Shown: in pieces, positions 23,909 to 29,994 of the stretch | Layout: every line of letters begins with the position of its first letter | Position numbering within the stretch: position 1 is the first letter of the stretch | NCBI GenBank assembly: GCA_964410645.1 | Contig: CAYPHV010000017.1 | Coordinates: 1 to 29,994 of the forward strand | DNA from: JALTBU01 sp964410645 | GTDB taxonomy: Bacteria > Campylobacterota > Campylobacteria > Campylobacterales > Nautiliaceae | Direction of reading: 5' to 3' | Length of the DNA: 29,994 nucleotides | The notes under the pieces: model-generated | The model's input: only the letters and a program-made list of their open reading frames with translations | Database searches by the model: none | What the model was told of the DNA's origin: nothing | Made by a program: the position numbers and the translations under genes

Positions 23909-25324
23909 TTATTTTTTCTTTAATTTCTTTATTATCTTTATGATTTCTTTTTTGTCTATTTTATTGTTTGTATTGTTGTATATATTTTCTTCTATTTGTT
24001 GGATTATTTCTTTGATTTTTGGATTATCTTCGTATTTTTTTAATATATTCAGCAATCCTTTTTTATCTGCTTTTTTTATTGATTTTATTTCAAAATCATT
24101 AAATCTATTGTAAAGAAAATATAATAAAACTCCCAAAATAATCCCTGCAGTTAAAAATATCAGAGCGGTTAACGCAATTATTTTATAATTGTTTTTAACA
24201 ATTGTTTTTTTAATTATTTTAGGTTGAATCTGATTAACAGGTTTTATATAAGTATTGCCGAAATTGGTTACATTTACATCTACCGGTATTGTTTTTATTG
24301 TATGTATTTTGCCGTTAAACTCTTTTATGTAAATAGAAGGAATCGTATAATTATGCTCTGCAATAATTGTAAAATTTTTTGTAAATGTTCCGCATAATTT
24401 ATTGTTTATGATTTTTAAATCTTTTTTTGAATTAGACGGGTATATGGTAACATTGGGAATATTCAAACTAAAATTACCCATAGAATAAAAATCTCCGCAT
24501 CCTTTGATTTGTAATGTTATTTTGTTTGGTTTGTCTGCTTTTATTCTATTCTTCGCATTTAAAGAAATATTGAAATCACCGTATATGGAATTTGTAGGAA
24601 TGGGGCTTATTTTTAATTTTAATGTATTTGAATATATATCGGTATATTTCATTGAAGCCATTGATAATCCGAAAAAATTGTTGCTTTGGGGGGAATTTAC
24701 AATTTTGCCTATTCTGGCAATTAAAGGGCCTATTTCATATGTTCCGGTTTTTTGAGGAATAATCAGAAATTTATATGTTAAGATTTGTTTACCTTTTTTT
24801 ATTTTTTGATTGGATGATATTTTTTTAAAAATAAAATTTTTAAAGTTGGGTTTTTGAATCTGTATGGAAGATGCATTTTCTTTTTGAATAAATTTTATAT
24901 TTAAAACAGCATTTTCTCCTAAATATAAATTATTTTTTGAAATATTTATATCAAGCTCAAAATCTCCTTTTGTCTGTTTGGGTTTTGTTACCTGTATGAA
25001 AACAGGTTTTGTTTTGAACGGTTTATTGTTTATATAAACAGTAAAAGAAGGAATGTTAATACTTTTTTGCGGATAAATAGCATACGAATGGGCAGTAATT
25101 TCTGTCATACTTCCGTTTATAACACTGATATTGTCCGAAGTGGAAGTGCCTATTATGTTTTGCCCGTCTATTTTAGAGATTTGAGGGAATTTTATATTTT
25201 TTCCCTGAGCGCTGATAGTAATAATTAATTCTTCTCCTTCGTTAATGATTTTTTTATTTACTTTAACATTTACACTTGCGGCAAATAAAATAAAAGGTAA
25301 AAATATTAATAAAATTTTTTTCAT
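23909..25324 (-). CDS. batD: BatD-like membrane protein
   Basis: BatD is the periplasmic beta-rich protein of the Bat (Bacteroides aerotolerance) system, whose biochemical function is still unclear. The 471-residue product has a signal peptide (MKKILLIFLPFILFAAS) followed by Ig-like repeats with the typical opening VNVKVNKKIINEGEELIITI. FELDINISKNNLYLGENAVL and LTYKFLIIPQKTGTYEIGPL come next. A membrane helix lies near residues 378-402, and a charged cytoplasmic tail of about 65 residues follows. This topology and the position after batA, batB and batC fit BatD. It is the last gene of the operon, overlaps batC by 4 bases, and has an AAGGAG site. Confidence 0.88.
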   Translation of the reverse strand: MKKILLIFLPFILFAASVNVKVNKKIINEGEELIITISAQGKNIKFPQISKIDGQNIIGTSTSDNISVINGSMTEITAHSYAIYPQKSINIPSFTVYINNKPFKTKPVFIQVTKPKQTKGDFELDINISKNNLYLGENAVLNIKFIQKENASSIQIQKPNFKNFIFKKISSNQKIKKGKQILTYKFLIIPQKTGTYEIGPLIARIGKIVNSPQSNNFFGLSMASMKYTDIYSNTLKLKISPIPTNSIYGDFNISLNAKNRIKADKPNKITLQIKGCGDFYSMGNFSLNIPNVTIYPSNSKKDLKIINNKLCGTFTKNFTIIAEHNYTIPSIYIKEFNGKIHTIKTIPVDVNVTNFGNTYIKPVNQIQPKIIKKTIVKNNYKIIALTALIFLTAGIILGVLLYFLYNRFNDFEIKSIKKADKKGLLNILKKYEDNPKIKEIIQQIEENIYNNTNNKIDKKEIIKIIKKLKKK

Positions 25325-26022
25325 GGGTTACTCCTTAAAGGTAAAAGTAAAGTATTAAATTTAAGCTGCTTTAGCCGTAATTCATAATATCTGTTTCTAA
25401 TGTCTGTGGTGTTTGTTTCTTTCGTTTTTTTAAATTTTTTTATTTTTTTCTTCTGTGGATATGCGGAAGGCTGCTTTTCTTTTTTAATATGGTTATTTTC
25501 TTTTTGCTGCTTTTGTTTTTTTACTTTTTGAGGAGAGTTTTTTGTTTTATTTTGTTTATTCTGTTTATTGTCTTTAACTTTATTTTGTTTATTGTTTTTA
25601 TTTTTTTGTATTTTATGATTTTTTTGTTGCTTTTTCTTTTTGTTGCTTTTATTCTGTTTTTTATGTTTTTTTAATAATTTTTCTATAAGTTTTAAATTAT
25701 ACTTTGCATCTTTATCCTTTTTTAGTTTAAGCGCTTTTTTATAAGATTCTTTTGCTTTTTGTAAATTGCCATTTAATGCATAAGCGTTTCCCAGATTATA
25801 AAGTGTTTTGAATTTTAAGGAAGGTTTTTCTATTTTTTTATAAAGGTTTATAGCTTTTTTGTATTTTTTTGCTCTGTAATAAGAATTTGCCGCATCATAT
25901 ATAGCTTCTTGAGTGCCTATTTTAAGATATTTGTTTGCCGATTGAATATAATTAGTTGAATTTGTATATGCAAAAGAAACGCTTATAACAAGCATTAAGT
26001 ATATAATTTTCCATTTATTCAT
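25321..26022 (-). CDS. batC: BatC-like TPR protein
   Basis: The 233-residue protein starts at the ATG of 26022, because TAGGAG lies just upstream; the in-frame TTG 15 bases earlier would overlap that site. It has a signal peptide (MNKWKIIYLMLVISVSFAYT) and two or three TPR units at about 40-115 (YYRAKKYKKAINLYKKI; TLYNLGNAYALNGNLQKAKE SYKKAL). A tail of about 100 residues is made almost only of Lys, Asn and Gln. Such basic low-complexity tails after the TPRs are common in BatC/BatE proteins. Its place between batB and batD supports the call. It overlaps batB by 8 bases. Confidence 0.8.
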   Translation of the reverse strand: MNKWKIIYLMLVISVSFAYTNSTNYIQSANKYLKIGTQEAIYDAANSYYRAKKYKKAINLYKKIEKPSLKFKTLYNLGNAYALNGNLQKAKESYKKALKLKKDKDAKYNLKLIEKLLKKHKKQNKSNKKKKQQKNHKIQKNKNNKQNKVKDNKQNKQNKTKNSPQKVKKQKQQKENNHIKKEKQPSAYPQKKKIKKFKKTKETNTTDIRNRYYELRLKQLKFNTLLLPLRSNP

Positions 26023-26824
26023 TTTTGCTCCTAACAAATGAGGCTATAAATATTAAAATAATAGCCGCAATTAAAAAATAATAAAAAAGTTCTTTATAGT
26101 TTTTTATTTTTATTGTTTTGGATTTGTTTTTTTCATTTATTAAATTTGCTATTTTTGTAATATCTTCATTTGAATAACTGAATTTTATCCCTTTATTGTT
26201 AATATTATAATAATTTCCCAAAATAACGCACGGTTTAATGCCTAAGTTGTAAAAAATGCCTTTTTCAGGTGCTTTATAAGAGACAGTAAGTATTATTAAA
26301 GGCTTTTTAATAGTTTTTTCAGCTGTTTTTATCGCTTTGTTGATATTGGAACTGTCTGATTTAAAAAGCATTGACGAATCTACATGGTCTAATAAATAAA
26401 TGATTGAATTATAATCGTTACTCGGGGGATTTAATAAATAAGAAATATTGTCGCTTATAATGACGCTTACATTTTGAAGTTTAAGATGTGTGAAAAGTTT
26501 TGACAGTTTTTCTTTTGCCGCTTCGAATCTATTGGGATATATATCTTTGCATTTCATAGCTTTGCTTGCGTCAAGAATAATAACAACAGTGCTTTTTGGC
26601 AGTTTTACGGTTGTATATCCGTTATCTATTACAGGCCGTGCCAATCCAAAAACCAAAAGAATATATGCTGCCAAATAGATAAAAAATCGTTTCTTTTTGG
26701 TAAATTTTACTTTTTTTACTATTTTTTGAATAATTTCTTCTTTAAAAGGTAAATTTTTATTTTTTAAAAAAACAATAAATAATCCCAATAATAATAAAAA
26801 AGCCGGTGTATTTAAAAATTCCAT
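26015..26824 (-). CDS. batB: BatB-like von Willebrand factor A protein with a degenerate metal site
   Basis: The 269-residue membrane protein has hydrophobic segments at about 7-21 and 46-63, a VWA domain from about 78, and a C-terminal membrane helix near 248-264. The VWA metal (MIDAS) site is altered. The first motif reads DASKA (residues 85-89) instead of DxSxS, the threonine position is a serine (about 159), and the second aspartate is replaced by valine (ILTVS near 181). BatB proteins normally keep the motif, so metal-dependent binding may be lost here. It overlaps batA by 13 bases and has an AGGAG site. The identity as BatB rests on position and topology as well as the VWA fold. Confidence 0.78.
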   Translation of the reverse strand: MEFLNTPAFLLLLGLFIVFLKNKNLPFKEEIIQKIVKKVKFTKKKRFFIYLAAYILLVFGLARPVIDNGYTTVKLPKSTVVIILDASKAMKCKDIYPNRFEAAKEKLSKLFTHLKLQNVSVIISDNISYLLNPPSNDYNSIIYLLDHVDSSMLFKSDSSNINKAIKTAEKTIKKPLIILTVSYKAPEKGIFYNLGIKPCVILGNYYNINNKGIKFSYSNEDITKIANLINEKNKSKTIKIKNYKELFYYFLIAAIILIFIASFVRSKNE

Positions 26825-27681
26825 ATGCTTCTCCTGTATTTATACAAAAAGAATAAAAAGAAAATAATTCCCAAAAACAAAGGATATTGAAAATAATAAT
26901 GTTTTTGAATAGTCGTTTTTGTATGTATGTTTGATTTTTCATTTTTTTCTATTGCCTGATAAACATTTTGCAGCTGATCGGGATTTCTAATCCAAAAAAA
27001 TTGTCCGTCTGTTTTTTGGGCGATATCTTTTAAATCCTGAATATTCACAAATTCTCCAAGTCCTATGGCATATACTTTTATATGCTGTTTTTTAAGAGTG
27101 TTTATTACAACATCTCTTGGGGTTTTTGATTCATTATCCATACCGTCTGTTATCAATATCAAAATTTTGTTTTTTGCATGGGATTTTTTGAACAGGGTGG
27201 TACTTAGAAACAAAGCGTCATAAATAGCGGTTCTTCCTCCCGCAATATTTGGATAAATCCTTTTTAAAATTTCGGTAAAATTTTTCTTATCGTAAGTAAG
27301 GGGAGAGGCGATATAGGCTATGTTTCCGAAAACAACCAATCCTATACGGTCATTTTTTCTTTTGTTTATAAATTTTACGATAAGTGACTTTGCATTTACC
27401 AGTTTGTTTTGCAAAGCCATGGAGCCGCTGGTGTCAAGGTCCATTATAATATCGTATCCTTTTTGTGTTTTGTTGTTATAAATTTTTGTGGTTACAGGGG
27501 AGCTTAGGGCAATACTTATGAAAAATACCGCTAAAAACAAAGACCATGGGAAATTATATTTTTTATTGGAAAAATAAGATGTATTTGGAAAAAACAGAGC
27601 TTCGAGTTTTGCAGGACATACAAATTGACATATCAAAAAAACAACAGGTATTATCAGTGCTATTTTATATTCTATTGTCAT
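26812..27681 (-). CDS. batA: BatA-like von Willebrand factor A protein
   Basis: The 289-residue inner-membrane protein has helices at about 5-23 and 46-62, then a periplasmic-facing or cytosolic VWA domain (78-250), then a final helix. The MIDAS is complete: DTSGS at residues 83-87, T151 in GGRTAIYDAL, and D179 in ILITDGMDN. VWA domains bind partner proteins through a chelated metal, and MoxR ATPases are thought to act on them as in the RavA-ViaA pair. A GGAG site precedes the ATG. The gene lies 10 bases after the DUF4381-type gene. Confidence 0.9.
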   Translation of the reverse strand: MTIEYKIALIIPVVFLICQFVCPAKLEALFFPNTSYFSNKKYNFPWSLFLAVFFISIALSSPVTTKIYNNKTQKGYDIIMDLDTSGSMALQNKLVNAKSLIVKFINKRKNDRIGLVVFGNIAYIASPLTYDKKNFTEILKRIYPNIAGGRTAIYDALFLSTTLFKKSHAKNKILILITDGMDNESKTPRDVVINTLKKQHIKVYAIGLGEFVNIQDLKDIAQKTDGQFFWIRNPDQLQNVYQAIEKNEKSNIHTKTTIQKHYYFQYPLFLGIIFFLFFLYKYRRSIWNF

Positions 27682-27691
27682 ATATACTCCA

Positions 27692-28054
27692 TTATATTTT
27701 AAGGTATTGTTTTATCATTTTTTTTGTTTCTTCGTCAATATCTCTGACGGTCGGTTTATATTTATATTTTTCCAGATTTGTTAAAATAATTTTTAAAAGT
27801 TCTTCGTTTTTTTTATTTTTAAATTTTTTTGCTTTTTTTGTAAAAATATATGCAAATTGTTTAGGGCTATTTATCATTTTTAAAAGTTCTTTTTTCTCTT
27901 TTTTGATATAAAAATATTTTTTTATAAAAAAAAGCGCTGTTAAAACAATGGCGATAAAAAGAACAATTGCCCATATCCAGCTTAGATGAAATACCATATG
28001 TTCATTAATCGGGATATTCGGTTTTATATCTTTTAATTTTGACAATTCGTTCAT
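27692..28054 (-). CDS. DUF4381-like small membrane protein of the Bat operon
   Basis: The 120-residue protein has the N-terminal LKDIKPNIPI segment typical of DUF4381 proteins. One membrane helix spans about 25-46 (WIWAIVLFIAIVLTALFFI), and a basic cytoplasmic domain follows. DUF4381 genes regularly lie between the DUF58 and batA genes in MoxR operons, as here. It shares an ATGA overlap with the DUF58 gene, so expression is coupled. No enzymatic motif is visible; an assembly or linker role in the membrane complex is only an inference. Confidence 0.7.
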   Translation of the reverse strand: MNELSKLKDIKPNIPINEHMVFHLSWIWAIVLFIAIVLTALFFIKKYFYIKKEKKELLKMINSPKQFAYIFTKKAKKFKNKKNEELLKIILTNLEKYKYKPTVRDIDEETKKMIKQYLKI

Positions 28055-28848
28055 TTCAGCATTTCTCCCAGTTTAGAAAATGCATCTTCATCTGTATATA
28101 TTTTTGTATGTTTTATTTTTTTGGCATTTAAATATTCTGTTAATTTACTGTCGTTTTCTTTTATAAATTTTTTGTAATTTTTAATGGTGTGCTTTGAAAA
28201 ACCGACATTTGTTTCTTTTAAAGTAATTGGGTCAATTAATCCGATATATCCGTCAAAAGCAGGATTTTCCTCAAATCTGTCTCTTACAATAATAACGTAT
28301 GTTTCATGCTTTAATCTGTGAAGAGGGGGTATTTTATAAAAATCTCCTATAATAAAAAGAATGGATTTTTTAAGTTTGTTTAAATAATCTATGAAATAAA
28401 AATCATAATCTTTTCCGGGTAAATTTATTTTTGACGCTTTGTCCATAGCCGCGGCTACACCGTTTACAGATTTTGTAGGTTTAAATCTTTTTGGTTTTTT
28501 ATCGTAAAAAACAGTATTTACCTTATCGTCCATTTTTACTGCGCTAAATCCCAAAAGTCCCAAAATCTCAACGGCTAATTCGCTTTTTAATCTGATTGAA
28601 CCAAAATGCATTGAACCGCTTAACAAATATAATATGGTAATATTTAATTCTCTGTCTTCGTCAAATTCCTTAATATATGGCTTTTGAAGTTTGGCTGTAA
28701 TTTTCCAGTCTATTTTATTCGCATCATCTTCCAGCGAATATTCTCTTATCTCTCTAAAATCCAGCCCTTCGCCTTTGAATTTGGAAAAATGTCTGCCAAG
28801 TTGTGATCCGAAAATTCTTTTTTTTGTATTTATTATCAGTGTTTTCAT
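28051..28848 (-). CDS. DUF58 family protein (VWA-like) lacking the first metal-site aspartate
   Basis: The 265-residue soluble protein has the DUF58 signature FREIREYSLEDDANKIDWKITAKLQKP at about 31-57, followed by YIKEFDEDREL. The next strand, which in most members carries DxSxSM as a VWA-type metal site, reads LLSGSM (residues 75-80): the two serines remain but the aspartate is leucine. The C-terminal part is a Rossmann-like region. DUF58 proteins sit next to MoxR ATPases in most bacteria and are presumed to be their partners. The gene has ATGA overlaps with both moxR and the next gene and no clear ribosome site, so it depends on coupling. Confidence 0.85.
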   Translation of the reverse strand: MKTLIINTKKRIFGSQLGRHFSKFKGEGLDFREIREYSLEDDANKIDWKITAKLQKPYIKEFDEDRELNITILYLLSGSMHFGSIRLKSELAVEILGLLGFSAVKMDDKVNTVFYDKKPKRFKPTKSVNGVAAAMDKASKINLPGKDYDFYFIDYLNKLKKSILFIIGDFYKIPPLHRLKHETYVIIVRDRFEENPAFDGYIGLIDPITLKETNVGFSKHTIKNYKKFIKENDSKLTEYLNAKKIKHTKIYTDEDAFSKLGEMLK

Positions 28849-29777
28849 GGTATATCTATGGCTTCTATTATTTCTTTGATTATTTTTTCGGGTTTAACCT
28901 CATCCGCCTCTGCTTTATAATTTAATTTTATTCTGTGGTTTAAAACAAATGGTACTAATTCTATTATATCGCTTGGTGCCACATAATCCTTATTTTTAAG
29001 CAGTGCATTTGCTTTGCTTGCATTATATAGTGAAATTGTGGCTCTGGGACTGGCTCCGAGTTCGATATATTCATATGATTTAATATATTTATGCGGATAT
29101 CTTGTGGCATCTACAATTGTTGCAATATATTTGATAAGTTCTTCGTCTATATGTACTTTTTTAACTTCGTTTTGTAAATTTTCAATATCGGATTTTGTCG
29201 CTACAGGGTTAATTTTAGTATGTTGATCAACCCTTTTGACAATATTTACTTCATCATCCAATGAATTGTACCCTACATTGACTTTTAGCATAAATCTGTC
29301 AAGCTGTGCTTCCGGAAGAGGGTAGGTGCCTTCCTGTTCTATGGGATTTTGTGTTGCCAATACCATAAAAGGCTTAGGCAAAATAAAATTTTCTTTTCCT
29401 ATACTTATCTGCTTTTCCTGCATAGCTTCCAAAAGAGCGCTTTGAACCTTGGCGGGAGCCCTGTTAATTTCGTCTGCAAGTAAGAAATTGGTAAATGCAG
29501 GCCCCTTTTTTATTTGAAATTCGTTTGTTTTGGGATTAAAAATTTCAATACCTGTTATATCGCTAGGAAGCAGGTCGGGTGTAAACTGTACCCTTTTAAA
29601 ACTTAAATCGATACTCTCAGCAAGCGCTTTCACAGCGGTGGTTTTTGCAATGCCCGGAACCCCTTCTATCAAAATATGACCGTTTGATATAAGACCTATA
29701 AGCATAGTGTCTATTAATGTGTTATGGCCGATGATTACCTTGCCTATCTCTTTTTTTATATTTTGCAAAACGTTCAT
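28845..29777 (-). CDS. moxR: MoxR-family AAA+ ATPase
   Basis: MoxR ATPases act as chaperone-like remodellers that mature enzyme complexes together with VWA proteins. The 310-residue product has Walker A GVPGIAKT at 39-46, Walker B LLADEINRAPAKVQSALLEAM from 99, sensor 1 in LATQNPIEQEGTYPLPEAQLDRF, and the sensor 2 arginine in ELGASPRATISLYNASKA. It is a complete, ordinary MoxR. It is the first gene of a seven-gene operon ending with batD; an AAAGG site precedes the ATG. Possible substrates cannot be named from this window. Confidence 0.95.
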   Translation of the reverse strand: MNVLQNIKKEIGKVIIGHNTLIDTMLIGLISNGHILIEGVPGIAKTTAVKALAESIDLSFKRVQFTPDLLPSDITGIEIFNPKTNEFQIKKGPAFTNFLLADEINRAPAKVQSALLEAMQEKQISIGKENFILPKPFMVLATQNPIEQEGTYPLPEAQLDRFMLKVNVGYNSLDDEVNIVKRVDQHTKINPVATKSDIENLQNEVKKVHIDEELIKYIATIVDATRYPHKYIKSYEYIELGASPRATISLYNASKANALLKNKDYVAPSDIIELVPFVLNHRIKLNYKAEADEVKPEKIIKEIIEAIDIP

Positions 29778-29802
29778 TTGCTACCTTTTTTTAAGATTGC
29801 TA

Positions 29803-29808
29803 ATTGTA
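29803..29808 (-). promoter_or_regulatory. Possible -10 element for the moxR-bat operon
   Basis: TACAAT on the minus strand lies 25 bases before the moxR start codon. No -35 hexamer is seen. The 163-base space between moxR and the tRNA also holds the divergent tRNA promoter; nothing else was recognised there apart from a short inverted repeat in the tRNA leader. Confidence 0.3.
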
Positions 29809-29877
29809 AAATTTTTTTATTAAAAAAGCGTGAAAGCCTGTTTAACTTAAAATTAATATACTTTTTTTAAAAGTTTC

Positions 29878-29906
29878 TTGACAGAAAAAAGAAATTTGCC
29901 TATAAT
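29878..29906 (+). promoter_or_regulatory. Consensus sigma-70 promoter for tRNA-Lys
   Basis: TTGACA at 29878-29883 and TATAAT at 29901-29906 are both perfect and are separated by the ideal 17 bases. Transcription should begin around 29912-29914, about 28 bases before the mature tRNA. This is the only complete two-hexamer promoter noticed in the window, fitting a very strongly expressed stable RNA. Confidence 0.85.
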
Positions 29907-29914
29907 TTCATTCA

Positions 29915-29931
29915 CACAATTTTTTATTGTG
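29915..29931 (+). repeat. Inverted repeat in the tRNA-Lys leader
   Basis: CACAAT, five T, ATTGTG forms a perfect 6-base inverted repeat between the promoter and the tRNA 5' end. It could be a leader hairpin helping precursor processing, or an operator-like palindrome at the start of transcription. Confidence 0.45.
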
Positions 29932-29940
29932 CAATTGGCT

Positions 29941-29994
29941 GACCCGTTAGCTCAGCAGGTAGAGCATCTGCCTTTTAAGCAGAGGGCCGTTGGT
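29941..29994 (+). tRNA. tRNA-Lys(UUU), 5' part (cut by the window end)
   Basis: The first 54 bases of a tRNA are present: acceptor strand GACCCGT, T8-A9, D arm with stem GCTC/GAGC, anticodon stem TCTGC/GCAGA, and loop CTTTTAA with anticodon TTT at 29974-29976, then variable GGGCC and the start of the T arm. The anticodon reads lysine codons AAA and AAG, which are very frequent in this AT-rich genome. The 3' half lies beyond the window, so the acceptor pairing cannot be checked. Confidence 0.93.

Noticed and set aside
25489..25674. Plus-strand open frame of almost only Phe, Leu and Ile opposite batC
   Set aside because: It is the complement of the Lys/Asn/Gln-rich tail of batC; an antisense shadow with no ribosome site.
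1..29994. CRISPR array, defence island, prophage or other accessory system
   Set aside because: All the space is filled by recognisable core genes, no regular spaced repeats occur, and no gap exceeds 300 bases.

Overview
The window is a dense, AT-rich stretch of bacterial chromosome made of core genes, and its gene content points to Campylobacterota. Several local gene orders match my recollection of Campylobacter jejuni: rnr-holA, cca-purU with a CiaD-like neighbour, nadE-lpxK, nth-peb4-fba, and a secretin/ATPase pair like ctsD-ctsP. The short form of HisG, the RpoN-type promoter in front of flagellar rod genes and the frequent TTG starts fit this. A thermophilic or deep-sea Nautiliales member (Nautilia, Caminibacter, Lebetimonas) is my best guess. 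That guess rests on composition and general resemblance, not on a search.

Layout. 1-5287 (+): the 3' end of a type II/IV-type secretin, an ExeA/MshM/CtsP-like ATPase, a membrane-anchored TPR protein and an HDOD protein, running directly into RNase R and the DNA polymerase III delta subunit. 5274-10256 (-): a YgbA-type cysteine protein broken by an assembly gap, then TrmL, PurU, CCA-adding enzyme, a CiaD-like small protein, a TPR-like small protein, LeuB and LeuD, mostly overlapping or nearly so. 10325-11935 (-): two flagellar rod proteins (FlgG and a FlgF/FlgG2 type) behind a near-perfect sigma-54 promoter. 12091-14711 (+): RpoD and NadE. 14741-15145 (-): a secreted Sel1-repeat protein. 15217-20599 (+): LpxK, a YfgM-like/BamB-like pair, a Xer-type recombinase, a small unknown, CoaX, HisG and a methyltransferase. 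20600-21244 (-): endonuclease III. 21305-23906 (+): YebC, a PEB4/SurA-like chaperone and class II aldolase. 23909-29777 (-): a seven-gene MoxR-DUF58-DUF4381-BatABCD operon. 29941 to the end (+): the start of tRNA-Lys(UUU) behind a consensus sigma-70 promoter.

The genes mostly work in separate core pathways: DNA uptake or pilus assembly, RNA decay, replication, tRNA modification and maturation, one-carbon and leucine metabolism, flagellum, transcription initiation, NAD and CoA synthesis, lipid A, outer-membrane assembly, base excision repair and glycolysis. The clearest multi-protein system is the MoxR/Bat operon. In it only BatA keeps a complete metal-binding (MIDAS) motif; BatB and the DUF58 protein have lost key residues. 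I found no mobile element, prophage, CRISPR array or defence island, and no intergenic stretch over 300 bases. I do not see a convincing undescribed system. The most useful observations are the assembly artefact at 5366-5575, the sigma-54 promoter, and the degenerate MIDAS residues.
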